In this document: in pieces, positions 38,423 to 52,359 of the stretch | Position numbering within the stretch: the stretch's first letter is position 1 | How the letters are laid out: every line of letters starts with the position of its first letter | Assembly (NCBI GenBank): GCA_013398955.1 | Contig: VWPU01006293.1 | Span: 1 to 64,000 of the forward strand | Origin: Callaeas wilsoni | Lineage: Eukaryota; Chordata; Aves; Passeriformes; Callaeidae | Length of the DNA: 64,000 nucleotides | Direction of reading: 5' to 3' | Program-made: the position numbers and the translations under genes | Notes under the pieces: generated by a model | What the model saw: the letters and a program-made list of their open reading frames with translations, nothing else | What the model was told of the DNA's origin: nothing | The model's database searches: none

Positions 38423-38529
38423 CCATGAAGGGCAGCAGGTGGTGTAACTCAGACAGCCAGTGCCAAAAGCAATATACAGGAGTGGAGCTCCGCCCACCAT
38501 GCCCTTCATGGGGGTAGTCATTTGGCACT
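38423..38529. repeat. Interleaved inverted repeats (pseudoknot-like)
   Basis: CCATGAAGGGCA (38423-38434) pairs exactly with TGCCCTTCATGG (38500-38511). GGTGG (38438-38442) can extend that stem with CCACC (38494-38498) across a small bulge. AGTGCCAAA (38459-38467), inside the first loop, pairs exactly with TTTGGCACT (38521-38529) outside it. The order A-B-A'-B' is that of an H-type pseudoknot if transcribed. It could instead be the remains of a palindromic transposon. Confidence 0.6.
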
Positions 38530-41342
38530 CTCTCGACCACCCAGGACCTGATTTTCAGAAACATTGTAGAACTGCCCTCACTTTTCAGATGTCTCCTTTT
38601 GTACTGCTCTTTCTTGAAATCAGCAAACAGTAATTGGAATGGGAAATGAAGAAATGCCAATAAAAATAGACAGGCATAGGAACAATGAGAGTGAAAATAA
38701 CTTCCTCCATTCAAAGGTCTGGTTAAAACTGAGCAAAAGACTGATTATTAATGAGACAGGACAGGGTAGGCACTCCCTGAGGTAAGAGACATTCACAAAC
38801 CACATGAAGAACAAGATCAGTGTTGCTTCTTAGCTTATTATTTTACGGGCTGTATGCTGACCCTTCTTGTTTTCCTTTCCTTGACCTGGAAAACTGAGAT
38901 GATGATTATAGGATCATTCAAGGACTTTGAATGTAATGTAGCTTTTGAGGTTAGCGGGGAAGGAAGCAGGGTTACTTCCGTGTTTTGAACAGCTAGGTGC
39001 TGATAGATTTTCATTCATACGCCTAGTTACCTTCGAATGAATTTCTTACATGTATTTGCAGTCTTATGAGCTACTTGCAGCTTTTGCAGTGTTAAACTAA
39101 ATATGGGCCAGAAGTATTGCATTCCTGAGAAATAGCCCCTGTGATATTTAGCAGTCAGAGTAGTTATGTTGCCGGGCATGCTCCATAGTGAAGTGATAGG
39201 CATATAACGAGCTGGCTATCTGGCTGTTACATGCCACAGATTAGTTGACATGCCTCAGTCAAAATAACAAAGTATAAAATACTTCTCTCTTTACTGAAAA
39301 TACAGCACATTGTAATAAAAGACAGATTTCTCTCCACTCTCACATTGGCAACTTCCATTATATGGTTTTCTTAGGAAACAGTCTTAACTATCTGATAAAA
39401 CAAATTATTTCTGCAGTATCTTATGCCCATAATTTGTTTTGAGTTGCATGAATTAAGGATATCACTTATATCTCTTCAGTCATTATAAAAATTAGCACAG
39501 ATGAATGCTATCCATTCACTTTTATGTACTTCACGGCTCAGAGAGTTTCATCAATGTCATGCTGTAATTTGAATTTGGTATATTTTACTGAAATAAGGCT
39601 AAAATCACGAGTAGCTAGGCAACTCCTCTTTATATTTGGGGGATCTGTCTATTTCAGTACACATATAGATAATGATTCTAGTAGGCATACAACGGTAACA
39701 GAAAGATAGCTAACCCCTTTTCAGATTCTATGAATGTGGCATCTCCTAATTCAGCCTCAGAAACACACACTATTCTGCACCTCCTGTCCAGATTTTTAGA
39801 AAATTTAATTAGGTGTGTAATCAGTCTGTGGGTAGAATTCTCGAAGATCATTATAAGATGCTTGGGTGGAAACAAAAAGTCTACTGCGTTAAAGAGACTG
39901 TTTATATTAATTCTTTTAAAAAGTCCAAAACTTTCTCTTCCACTCAGAAATACAGGCATTTTGCCCCTTTTGGTGCATTGTACCTGAATTTTAAGATCAG
40001 TTATAAGGTTGTAATCAGTTAGAAATTGTAATAGAAGTTAAATAAACTTTTCACAAGCAAACAAGAAACCAAAAAAAAAACAGCAACAAAATCCAAAGGA
40101 CAATTTAAAGTTCACTAAATCCATTATATATGTTATTTGTGAGCCACTTTTTTATGATGTCTGGCACAAAAGGCTTTCAAAATTTTTAGGTCATTATTGT
40201 GACACAGTTTTCCTGTATATTCTCCTGTTCACTTACTATATAAATGTACCATAAATACCTTTGTTACAGAATTTGAAAAATATAATACTATAATGGAGAC
40301 TTGCTTTGGGCATCTTAAAGTAGTCATCACTTCTTATTTACTGAGTAATTTTCCAGGTTATTTAAAGGTGACAGTCACCAAGGAGTGCCTTATAAAAACC
40401 TGAAATTTCTGTCATTGGTGGAAAGCCCTTTCCAATACCTGTCACAGTGGCAATTACAGAGTTGCAGCTGCTGTGATTGAGGATATAAGTGAAGAGAGAT
40501 CTCTGAGAAGAGAGAGAACTTCTTTTAACAGGTCAATTACTACAGATGGAAAAAAACTTGACAGAGCTTGCAAAGCCCATATCCCTCAGGTCAGAAATTT
40601 TAGGAAAAAAATTAAATTCTAAACATTGATCAAATATGAGGAAAATGATGCCTAGTGAGTAGCAAAGGTTAATATTCTCATTGGTCTTACTCTCACACTT
40701 GATAGAGGTGAAAAGGAGCAGCCCCAACACTAGGAATAATTTCCAGCTCTGGTTCCTGTGAAGTCTTGCACCCACACCTTCTTCCTAGGACTAACTCTTT
40801 GAATTCAGTGGACGCCCACCATCCAGTCTAAAGCCGAATTAATATCTGAGCCTGCCACTAGCTGCATCCATCCATCTTCCAGCAGGAGTGTATCTTCCTG
40901 TTAAAATTGAATTTCCACGTAGTTTTATGCATCTTTTTATTAAGTTTTGTTGCGAACTTGCAAGGAAGTTTTGTTACATAGAGAACAGTGAACATACACC
41001 ACAACAACCACTCAGTAAAAACAAACAATCTTTAAATGGCAAATGAGCATGTTAAAGTTACTTCATGTGTGGAAATTTTCAAGGCTGCCTTGACTTTTCA
41101 CACACTCAAAGCTAAACTACACAAGTACATACTTGGGTAAAGAGAGACCTCAAAGCTCCCACCTAGAAGTGCACTCACAGTCCCTCTGCCACTTAACCAA
41201 ACTGTTCTTCAAAGAGCTGTAGAAGACAGATGCATTACAGTACTGCGGTGAGATGCAGCCCCTCAGTTTTCTATGCCAATTTTCATGCTATTTGGGGTCT
41301 CCAAAATGGGGATGAAGTGATTAATTTCTCTCAGATTCACTG
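38530..41342. other. Unassigned noncoding stretch
   Basis: AT-rich, short frames only. A10 occurs near 40071. Nothing is recognised. Confidence 0.55.
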
Positions 41343-41436
41343 GTTCTTGCTTTTTCTGCTTTTTGGTTGGGTTTGGAGTTTTTCTGTGTGTGGTTGCTTT
41401 TGGTTTGTTTAGGTTTTTAGTTTTGTTTTTTCTTTC
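41343..41436. repeat. G/T-rich low-complexity tract
   Basis: The plus strand is dominated by T and G in units such as GGTTTG and TTTTGTTTT, ending in a pyrimidine run and CAG. This is the complementary orientation of the A/C tracts elsewhere in the window. Confidence 0.65.
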
Positions 41437-44400
41437 TCAGAAACACATAGACTAGAGAGTATAAAAAACCGTCAAAACATGCCCAAGTCTTCAGATTAGT
41501 TTTATTCGATGTTGAAAAATGTTTCACCCAAGGACAAGAATGTTTTCTCAAGCACATCAGATCCACCACCCCACAGAAATTAAAACAGCCAGTGATGGAT
41601 AATGCTTCAGCAAAATAAAATCTCAGTCAAAGAATATCTTTTTCCCCTAGCATATATTTACCAGCTCCTACGTTTTTGTTTCTGATGCTAATGTGACAAT
41701 GGAAAGCATATAAAACCCAAGCAGAACTGCTTCTTCAAAGCTTCCTGTCGTGATGACATAAAATTCTTCCTGGATTGCAGGACAAATCTGGAAAGTGTTA
41801 ATGCTGTAGGTAAAAGAAAAAGAGGCATGAATTCCAGATAATGTGAAAACAAGCCTATGAGATTTTTAGCTCCAAAATGAAAAGTTTCAGACTGATAGAC
41901 AATTATTATTGGATTGATGACAGTTCAGTTGTCACAAGAAAGAAAAATCTGACATTTTATAAATTATACTAAAGCCCATCTCCAGCCCAAAAATCTGTCA
42001 TGTACTCTATAAGACCACAGCAAAAACTTCTGAACAGTATTTATTTTGGTTCAAGTCTCCTTGAAATGGCAGCCTTACCAGCAAAGAGTTACATCCTTCT
42101 GCCATTCCATGGGATTTGAGTAATCAATAGCAGTGCTTTGGAAAGACCTCTTGAGGGGCAATGCAAAGGGTGTAACTTTTTCCCCGGTGGAGGAGGTACT
42201 TGCAGCACGTTCCCCACTGTACATGACTTTCAGTTCACTAAGAATGGCAAAAAGAGAGAAGCAGTGAGGGCTGGAAAGTACAGCATTTCAGGGGCATAAT
42301 TTGATGATGTGAAATTTCACAACAGGCACAGATCCAATTTAAAAGTGATCATCCACTGGGATGAAACAAAATCAATTTGACATTTACCAGCTGCAACATA
42401 AAATTGACTGTTACTAGGCCAGTTCACTTTAACAAAGTTAACCATCAACAGATTCCTATATCTAAAGGCTCTGGTGCACAGACAGTAATGCATTTTTGTT
42501 GTATTTTTTTAACCTGAAATTTAAAGTAGCATGATAAACACGCATTTTGACTAAATGTTAGTGCAGAGAACAGTGGATGACTTCTTTTTCATGAAAAATT
42601 ATGTTATCCTTAAAGATGATAAGTAATTGACTTCTATTGGTTTCTCCTCCTCCTAAAAAATAAGTGTAACTAAAATCAATTATGAAATTATGGCAACCTA
42701 CATTAAAGTTGACCTATATTGTGGCTTAAAAATATACTTAACAGTAATATTCAGGCAGTGAGTAGCTCCTATCAATATTTTAAAGAAAGCAGAAAAAAAG
42801 GTAACAAACAAAGAAAAAGCCACCGGAGTTATAACCAGTTTGCTGGCTGATTCATCCTCCTCAGAAAGATTAGGGTTTTTTCATTTTATTTATTCAGCAC
42901 AGGTCATGTCAATGAGGCATTCTCTTGAAACAGAGAAACTGCAAGTTAAAAAGAAACTATACTTTTGCAAAACATGTCGTGGGAGTCAGGAATCTACTAA
43001 TTCCACCATCTGAAAGAATGTTGATTCTATTCTAGCAAATGTCCAAAGTAACAAATTATTTATGGCTTCTAGAAAGAAGTTAGAAACCTGAACACGAGTT
43101 AAAAGCTGAATATTTAATTAATTCAGTTCTATAATGTTTCCTCTATTTACAAAATTGTACTTCTTTTATGCAGAAACAAAATAACCTTTTAAATTAAACC
43201 TTAATGTGCAAAGAAATGTTGAATGGCTCAGATGACAGTGCATTACAAAACCCATCCAGGGGGTTTTCACAGCCATCTTGGGAAAATGGGAGGGCCACAG
43301 TTTTGAAATCTTGGACGGAACATTAACACATTTGCCTTCAATAAAGACATATTTCTAAAAAGAACAGGGTTATATTTATTAAGGTGACAGGTAGAAAGGT
43401 AGGCATACTGGAGGAATAGCAAAGAGAAAGTGAAAGAATTTACCCCTCAGGTATAACTATTTGAAATGATATAGGAAGATAAGTTTGGTGGCAAGGCTGC
43501 ATAGCTATGCATAGACCTGCCTAAACACTTGGTTACCATTAAAGACACAATGTTCCTTGTATTACAGGTGAGAGACACTGAGTTTCTCTTTGACTTCTTC
43601 CTAAATTTATCCCATCTTAGAAGTAAAAAACTGTGCGACAGCATGCTGTAATTTTGATGCAGAACAGTCTGACGCATAAGACCCACAAGACAGGCTATGA
43701 TTCAAAACCTTTGGAGACACAAGGAGCTCATCTGTGGTCAAAGCTGTCCAGCATCATTTTCTCTTAGTGTGGACTTCAGCCTTCCATCTCTCAGACAATG
43801 AGATGGAATGCCTTATTTACTTTACAACAGAGGTTAAGTTGCATATTCCATGCCCCAGGCTATGAGTGTAAGCATATTATGCCCATCACCCCTAACCAGT
43901 TAATTAATTACCTCACCCATCAGAAGAGGAAAGAGATGCAGAGTGGGATGTAGTTAACTGGTGCTCTTTTGGCAATAGTTAACAATTTCGTATCTCTAAA
44001 CATTCAGCTAACATGATGATGAATGCAGGGATCTGTGAATATTCCATATTTTACCACTTTAAAAAAATACTTACAGTGTAACACTGTTTGTACTAGAGAC
44101 ATGACCATTGCCAAAATGGATGAACGATTCCTAAGCCTCCAATGTAAACAGACCACAGGAAAACAAAGCTGGCAGCAAATACAAGTATGACTTGCATCAG
44201 GAAAGTTTCAGTGTCACTTATTTGCTTTAGTAAAATTAACAAAAGATTTAATCAAACAGATTTTAAAAGTAAACAGATCACAAATACACAGCTTCTGTTC
44301 CTTGTTAAGCTGAATGTATTTTCATTGCTCCGTTCAGATGACAAGCAGCTTTGATTTTCCCCTGATAAGGAAATGGCCATCTCTTGGAAAGAACACAGTT

Positions 44401-46704
44401 TGAAAGATGAATAGCTCACACACATATCTGATCTACTTTGAATTGATTCTGTGTGGTTTCTTCAAAGCAAATTTAAAGCTGAGAAAATATTAAGGTGCCC
44501 TAATTGTACAAGCCAGAAGTAATTTTGATCAGCAAAGTCTCAGCAAAGTAAAAGATGTTAAATAAAATACTTTGAGCCTCTTCAGTCTATTTTGGAAGAG
44601 TGAACTGAGTCACCCTGATAGAAGCAGAGTATTTTCAACACTGTTGAAACAGAACTGATTGAACATCTCTGTGTTTTGAATGTGGGTGGAGTTATCCTCA
44701 ATCTGTATTTAACTTTAATGCATTAAGATGATCTCTCATTCATACTCATCAAGAAAAAGAATGTAGCTGTCAGTCAGAAATCCCCAGAACAACAGGGAGA
44801 AAGCTGATCAAAACCAGATATTTCTCTTGAAACTAAACAAGGAACAATGGTAGCACACTCAGAATGGCTCTGAAAGCATGAGGCTTCTGAGGCATACATC
44901 AAATATTCAAATTTTTTTCTGAATAAACAGTACTTCATGTCATGTGAATTCTAAGTTTTATTAAGCAGCAACTTAATACAAATAAAACTGAGCTGTGAAG
45001 AGTTACACAAACATCCCACTACAATCAGCCATCACCATTTTCCACTGTAGATGTTTGTAGGAATATCCATTCTTACCACGCTGACTGGAGACTGGCTACC
45101 AAAGCTATACAAATGCATTCAAGACAAGGAAATCCTAAGATGTTAATCCTTGGTAATGCCTATTCCCACAGAACTTGATGACATCAGGACTTTGGCTTCT
45201 AGCAATGACGACATTACATAACATTCACTAACATCCTTCATTTTACTTAGAAAAGGCTGCTTCCTGCATCTTTCCTAGCAGTACAGCACAGGGTCAGTAC
45301 ATCAAGACAGTTTGGACTTTGCAAACACTCTAAAATCTAAATTTTTGTTACATGCAAACACTAGATATATTTTAGGGGAAAAAAATAGAGCACATTTTTT
45401 CAGACTGTTTTTCTCACATATTCTCCATCCCTTCTACATCTCTCTGTTTTGTCAAGTTGTAGAAAGACATTCTATACTCTTTCCTGTGTTCACTTTGCTG
45501 AGCAGACAGAGTACTGTGTCCTGTGGTCCCCTGACTGACCTGCTTCTGCAAGGATGCCCAGGTTCTAGCAGGTCTACCATATTTAAGTTCAGGAAATTAT
45601 TTCCTGTGCGATTGATTTAAAACAGACTTAAGCAGCACAGACTTGTCTGTTACTGACAGCCTTTCTTTTCTCTTGGCCACCACTGCTGCCAGTTGCCCCC
45701 CAGATTATTTACTACCCTTATTTTACTCTCCTCTTCCATTTCTCTTCAAGATAATGCAATTTTGTTTTCAGTCTTTCTTCTCTTGTATTTTCCTCCTTAA
45801 GCATGTACCACTGCTGTCACGATTCCATTTCCCACGCCACTGAATACTTTCTTTAATTTCATCAGGGGCTTTTTTTTTTTCCTCTTTTCTATATGTTTGA
45901 AGCATCCTCTCCACCTGCACTCTTCTCTGTCTCTTCACGTCCTATTTCCCTTCATGGTTAGTAGAATGTTTTATCTGTTACAAAGCACCACAAACACTCA
46001 AGCTGCCATATAAATTACACAATGTGCCAATGAAAATAAAGGAAAGAAAATACTGCAGGCTGAATAGTCACTGCTCAGCTGCCAGAGCTTTCCTTGTACT
46101 TTTGGAGGTGCTGCAAATGCTGACTCTCATTTATACCCACTTGATTGACCTGCTGGCACTGAAAAAATGGTCTAATGTGGTTTAGACATAAATCTGAGTC
46201 AGGCCATAGTCCTGCAGTGCAATGCCGTCTTTGAACAGAGTCCTGTTCAATGGGCTTGGAACGCACAGGATCAGCGAGAGGGTTATCCACCAAAAGAGTG
46301 GGGCTGGACCTCGTGTTGCAGTTGCAGTTGCATGGATGTGGTGGCTGTGTCTGGTCTGGGCCAGGAGCTGATCCTCTGCATGTTCTCAGAACCTCTGCTC
46401 CTTGTCTTGGCAATGGCAAAATTGTGTTTCAGCCACTGTTCAGCAGCATATGACAGTACCAACCACAGCTCCTTAAACAGATGGAATTTTTCTTTATAAC
46501 TTAGAGCTCACTACCATAGAGAATCATCCCTTGTCCCTGCTTCCCCCTCTTGATGCCTTAGGATTTTAGCTTTTCCATATATTTGTGATCCTGTAATTCT
46601 CTCGTGTATAACTCTGAGCTCCTTATAGAGTGCTAGCTACTGCTTTCCCATTTCGGTCAGACATAGCAATTCCTCTCTAGGCCTGGGAATCAAGGACACC
46701 TCAC
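41437..46704. other. Unassigned noncoding stretch
   Basis: AT-rich and poor in open frames from 41.5 to 45.3 kb. A pyrimidine-rich strip spans 45660-45960. A GC-richer strip at 46200-46440 contains TTGCAG units (near 46315) and a 114-codon minus frame with no recognised domain. No transposon is recognised up to the LTR. Confidence 0.5.
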
Positions 46705-46827
46705 TGTCTCAGGCCCCAAGAAATGTAAACAAAAGCGGGTTAGAAGGGAGCAAACTTGAGGTAAATGCCTTCATTACCTGAAGCTGTAACTGGAAGATTA
46801 ACCCCCAAAATGCAAATGGACCAAACT

Positions 46828-46835
46828 TATAAAAG
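46828..46835 (+). promoter_or_regulatory. TATA box of the 280-bp LTR
   Basis: TATAAAAG lies 18 bp after the start of an octamer motif and 88 bp before AATAAA, the expected U3 promoter position. Confidence 0.6.
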
Positions 46836-46915
46836 TATGAAAATCCATGACCCATTTTTTGGGTGTAGCCCCTGAGTGGGCTTCATCTGCCCGAAACTGT
46901 ACCTGAAGGCCCTTT

Positions 46916-46921
46916 AATAAA
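46916..46921 (+). terminator. PolyA signal of the 280-bp LTR
   Basis: AATAAA is followed within 60 bp by T/G-rich sequence, as needed for cleavage and polyadenylation at the R/U5 border. Confidence 0.6.
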
Positions 46922-46984
46922 TATAACCACTCTTTATTCCCTTAATTTTGTCCGGCCTCTGTTTTTAGGTAGCCACAAAAGGCA

Positions 46985-47763
46985 TCACTCTCAACCCTTA
47001 ATGTTTCATCAAGTGAAACATCTCCTGCATCCATCCTTCCAGTGTCCAGCAACAATGCCTTCTCACACTGCAGCAACACAACATGCTTGTGCAGGATGAA
47101 AGACTTCAGGGGAGAGAGCCACTAACACCTCAAAACATGTCCAACAGGACCCCAAATAAACAGCACATGGCTCAGACCGATAAAACCATGCTTGTAATTT
47201 ATGTTCTCTTTGAAATGTATCCAAAACACTCTCAAAAGAAAACGTGCTATACAAAAATGGTATACCTTTTGCTATGCAAAAACGGTATGCTCTACTTCCT
47301 ACTTTAATGCTGTTGGAAATCATCCCAGCTCAAACTCATCTCACAGGGTATAGATAATGGGAAGAAGTCTTTGCCATAAGATTCCTTGTGAGGGCAGCTT
47401 TTTAGGCTGCAAGAAAGGATTACACATTTGAATGTGAAATAAGGGTCTCCACAGGTGAGGTGTCAAGTGCTCTAGCTCTAACAGTCCCAGGGAGTCCAGG
47501 AATGGGATATTTTTCTGAGCCTTTTGGTTGGTGTGCCCTTCTCATTTGCCATGCAATGCTATGCCTTAACCTTTCCTAATTAAAGCTCCTTTCCCAGACC
47601 TGTTTTCTTTCTATGCAGCCACTTAATATCTACCTGAATCTGAGTCCTGTTTAGTTATACAATAAAATATATCCACTGTATCTTAAAGTGTGTATCATAA
47701 CACAAAGGGAGAATTGCCATGGTTTTACCATAGGTGCAAAATTCTTCTTTCACAAGGAATAGA
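46985..47763. other. Unassigned noncoding stretch
   Basis: Starts with the candidate TCAC target duplication of the LTR. Nothing else is recognised. Confidence 0.55.
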
Positions 47764-47821
47764 TTTTTCTTTCTTTCTTTTTCCTTTCTTTTTTTTATCT
47801 TTTTATTTTCTTTTCTTTTTC
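47764..47821. repeat. Polypyrimidine tract, T-rich
   Basis: Almost uninterrupted T and C (TTTCTTTC units) for about 58 bases on the plus strand. The minus strand frame is lysine/arginine-rich and not a gene. Confidence 0.85.
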
Positions 47822-50800
47822 TACTGCAAAAACCTATATTTTTATTCTTTTCACTGACTATTAGGAGCATGCAGATTTACAGGATATGCACCATGTATTT
47901 TTACCTCTTTAGAGACCTCTTAAAGTCTCCATGATTATTAAGAACTAGAGGCCATATAGCCCATCATTCTGAAAATGTCTCTTTCACACCTACTGTTGTC
48001 TTGTCCATTTCAGAACACTTGGTGAGTCCTAAAAATAGCCATAAATAAAGGTCACAAGAACAAAGGTTTAGGGAACCTATACTTCGTTGCAGTAAAGCTT
48101 GCTGCCAGTATTTGTTTGTAATTTAACTCTGCATTTTACTATCATATTAACACCATTACATCTGATATGTAAAAAATTATTCTAAATAATTCTTAGACCA
48201 ACTGCATAAACTCCAGAGTATATCCAGCCATCCGTGTGAAGCTGTAGCTACTGAGATTAGCACTGCAGTAGTTGCTTTTGCTCTGGGACAGACACAGCCT
48301 TTGCAGCTTTACCAGAACTGGCCGGATGTGGGCTGTTGCTTGAACCCCAAGCTGCTAGTTACCACCCCTCAGCGGAAACAGTGAGTATGAACATTTCTTT
48401 CCCCTTTCAATCTGACGTCAAAGAGATTAGCTAACCCACAACAAGGAGGGAGTGTGAATTAACCTGACTGCCTTGCCCCCAAATGGATTAGGCTCACTCA
48501 CAAAATCAGCCGTAGAGACTAGGCAGTGCATGGAGATGGTCTCTCCCCTTCTCTCTGCCTTTTAGCTGTTAGATGACTCATCTTAGCTTGCATCTCCATG
48601 CAATTTGCATAGACCCCACCTGTCGTCTAGACAGCACCCAAGAACTCAGAGCTGCCCAGCAGAGTAGTCTCTCTCCTAGCCCTTGGCTTCAAGAAACTCT
48701 CAGGAATTGGAAAGGTTGAGTGTCAAAGGAGTGTCAAAGCCATACATGGCTGAGGAGTTAGAAATCTGGGTTGGTTGTAAGCTGTGCTTAAGAAGGTGAA
48801 TAAACTTGATAGACAGTATTGTCACAAATTCACACTGAGCTTTTTATAACCTCATAAAATCTCTGCAAGATATGACTTTACCATAAGGCCATAAAAGCGC
48901 CTAAATTCCACATTCATCAAACAGTAAGCTAAGACTTCCATAGGTTTCAAGGTAGCTTCCCAGTACTAGACTTCTGGTGTTCAGAATTAATAGCACCTCA
49001 GCACTAAGTTGCATGAAAACATAGCAGTCCTGTGGAAGGGCCATCATTCTCAACCATATTTCAGCCAAGGGAGACACTAATATCTACGTGCTGTCTACAC
49101 CACGCAGTGGAACACAGTGCAGAGATTTTCAAAACAGCTTTAGGCATAATAACTGCAAAGAGAGACTTGTAGTCACTTCAGCACCTTAGGTGAAGTGCAG
49201 AAAATACCTTGTGTTCAGAACTGCTTCTGATAACTGCATTGGTATTTTTTTCTTTGCTCTGAACTGCTTGCACAGTGTCCATTGCACTCGATAGACTACA
49301 AGCATCTCTCGTAGTCATGAACGGCTGCTGAGTGTGGCCATTTTAGTGAGGATGGATGTGCCCCCTCCTTTCAAGAGTGTGCTCCCATAGCAGGCACATC
49401 ATCACCAATGACACCAAATTCCATGAGATGGTAGATGTGCTGTAGCCACAAGCCTGTCCCCCATGATAATCCCGTTGTGATACCACACTTTGACTTATTG
49501 GTGTTCTGCTGTGTGACATAGATTCTATTCATGCCAGTGGATTCAGACTTAGATTTGTGCTGAACAGACCCAGAATCATGAGTTCTGAATTTCCATCTAC
49601 CATTGCTGAAATGGAGGGATCTGAACGCGTCAAAAGCAGGATGTCTACTGCTCTTGTGAAGATTTGCTTACCTGCTGCTCTTACCAAAGTTTGCTTGTCT
49701 GATGGAACCAGAAAAAGGGTTGATCACAGCTATTTAAGAACTATACTGTCTTGCAAAGAGGTTAGATGCCCCTCTGAATTATCCCAGCTGGATCCTGAAA
49801 GATGCTCCACACCCCACTGATGTCAACATCATTAAATTCATCCTAGTATTCAGTCTAGTGGGAATGCAGCAAGTTACATGGTGATGTTGTCAGTGAAGCA
49901 GACATAAATAATGCAGGGATTTTAGCTGGAATCACCATATCTTAACTTCCACAACATGGTTAATTCCCTGATTTTTTTAGACTTTAATTTTCACTAAGGC
50001 TCAGCCCTCAAAGAATAAGTCATCTAGGAAAGATAAATGTCTGAATCTCCTTCTGTGCTTCAGGAAGTGTAGGGACCACTCCATCAATCTGTTACTAAGG
50101 AACACTTTGCAGGACTACAGCCCCGCTGCTGTTCAGGTAGAAGAGCCTGGCAACATCAGGTGTTAAGGAAAGGATTGTTTCTTGCTCTTTTCAAGGAAAA
50201 ATCTGTGCCTGATTGCTCATGAGTAAGTACCATCTGTCCTTTCCCCCACTGTAATGCCATAGCTTCGTGCTGTGTCAAATAGAGCACTGCTCAGTTGCCT
50301 CTTCACAGCAAAAACATCAATATCATTAAAAGGTCTGCAATGGCCTTTTAAGCTCAACACTAGACTGACAAACTATACCCTGGATTAAAAACATGCACAG
50401 ACTTCAACATATGTCAACAGGTGGAAGATTTTATTGTTTCCAGACCTTCGTCATGATGGAGAGTAATTATTATGATTACATGTCAGAGATACAGCAGCAA
50501 GGAGAGACACTATATCTGTGAGTCACTCACAGCAGTAGAGTTAGCAGAGGAACAGCCAGGATAACAGGATTAGCAAGGCAAGACAAATACACGCCTTGGG
50601 AGTTCACACACGTGTTGTGTGCTCATTAGATGTCAAAATAGATAATTAAGGATTACATTGTATTAAGAAGATCAAGTAGGACTTAGGGCGCATTCATGTC
50701 AGCTGCACTGGTAAATTGATCACAGCACCTACAAAGTACTTTCCTCTCTCCCCTACAACATGCATTTTTGCTGTAGTCTAGTTAACTGAAAAGCCACAAT

Positions 50801-52359
50801 GTCAAAGAGAGCAGCTTAGGCAAAAGAATTTATCTTGGTACGTTTCTAAATGTCGTGGAAATATTCAAGACTATTGGAGTGTATTAATACAGAAACACAT
50901 TAGGACTGTGCTACACATTTCTTACCTTCCATTTCCTAAAAGCTGATATGATAAAACTTTCCTTTCTTTTTTTCCTCTGTCCTGGAAAAGTTCGTTTTCC
51001 TATTAATAATTGTATGCCCAAATGGGAAGGGAATCAATGTGACTGAGGGGTCAGGAATCCCTCATGGCAACAGCAGACTGGAATCACTAACCATGCAAAG
51101 CAAATTCCTGAGAGAGGGAGAGGAATAAGCATTAGCATGCTTACTTTTTTGACATATACACCAAATGGCAGCTATGACAGGGCACTCAAAAAATCTTTGT
51201 TCTCTCTTTCATTTTTGCTTTTCTTTCAGTATGGCTGTGAATTGCACAGACTGCATGTTGGAACTGAACAACAGTTTCCCTCAGGTTTTTCTCCAGTTGT
51301 TTTACAAGTCTCCTTTATGTTAACTGTGTTCTTGCATCATCTTTGCTATATCTTCCTCTTGCAATTAGAAGCAAAGTGATACAACTAAGTCTATCTCCAT
51401 AATTATATTAATATCACACAACAAAATAATTGCTGTATTGTGGTCAAACCAAATATTAAATAGTTTGCATCTCCCTAATTTCAGTGTATTTTCTATCTAT
51501 TACATATCCTACTGCTGTGTTCAGCTGTAATTCAGTGGTCATACAATGGAAGCAGCTATGGTCAGAGACCTTGCCTTTGTGGAGAATGAAAAGGGAGTTT
51601 GAATAATATCAAATGAAACCAGCATACGGTGACACTCTGCACCAAATCTCAGAGCACAATTCTTTGTGCTTTCTCCTAATAGTTTTAAAAATACATGATA
51701 GTGTTGTTTGGCACATAAAATGTATGTTCTCAGCTAACACCCATAGGGCTTTCATGTCATGCATTTCTTATGTGCTCAGTCTTCAACTGAGAAGCGTGTG
51801 GTGTCCGTACCAGCTGGGAGGATATGATTATTGGTGCCTCTAGCTCAAAGCAATCTCATTAACTTTTCATCTCATCAAGAACTGCTCTGCACCCGCATAT
51901 CTTCTCTAACATGAACAATTCCAGCAGTTCTGATTCTAATGAGAAATATAACAAGAAGAGACAAGCATTTTTTCCTCCTAAAGCAGCAGGTGAGCAAATA
52001 TATTCTCTCAAGAGCCTGTGGGGATGTACAAGAAGGTTGTTCCCCTCTGTGGAACACCTTATGCCCAACACAGTGTGGAATCTGTGAAATTAATTCAACT
52101 CTTGTGCTTTCACTCACACAGATAAACTGGGAATGACTCCGTCAAAGAATTGCAGTTACAACATTGAAATTAAGAGGAGAGTTATTCCTGAGTTTGCACA
52201 CTGCCCTGTGCCCTCAGTGGGAGAAACTGCTGGCCTATACTGTCATGCCAAACAATTCCAAAGTGCCGGGTGGCAGGAAGGGTTTTGCTGTCTGCCAGAG
52301 GCAGAGGCTGCATGGGGAGGTACCTTTCACTGCACACCATAACCACCACCACCTTGTGC
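47822..52359. other. Unassigned noncoding stretch
   Basis: No gene is recognised. ATTTGCAT occurs near 48602. A perfect 8-bp inverted repeat TTAAAAGG/CCTTTTAA lies at 50326-50351 with a 10-bp loop. An 87-codon plus frame at 49557-49820 has no recognised domain. Confidence 0.5.

Larger units (their letters stand above)
46705..46984 (+). mobile_element. Compact 280-bp solo LTR with 4-bp target duplication
   Basis: The element starts TGTCTCAGGCC and ends CACAAAAGGCA, a proper TG...CA. TCAC occurs on both sides (46701-46704 and 46985-46988) as a candidate 4-bp target duplication. Inside, in plus orientation, are an ATGCAAAT octamer motif (46810-46817), a TATA box TATAAAAG (46828-46835) and AATAAA (46916-46921). 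A T/G-rich stretch follows (TTTTGTCCGG, CTCTGTTTTTAGG). The 88-bp spacing from TATA to polyA signal suits a short R region. A 4-bp duplication is typical of gammaretrovirus-like elements; ERVL usually give 5 bp and ERVK or alpharetroviruses 6 bp. No internal retroviral sequence adjoins. Confidence 0.75.

Noticed and set aside
46075..46419. Minus-strand frame of 114 codons upstream of the 280-bp LTR, considered as retroviral remnant
   Set aside because: No retroviral motif is visible and its orientation is opposite to the LTR.
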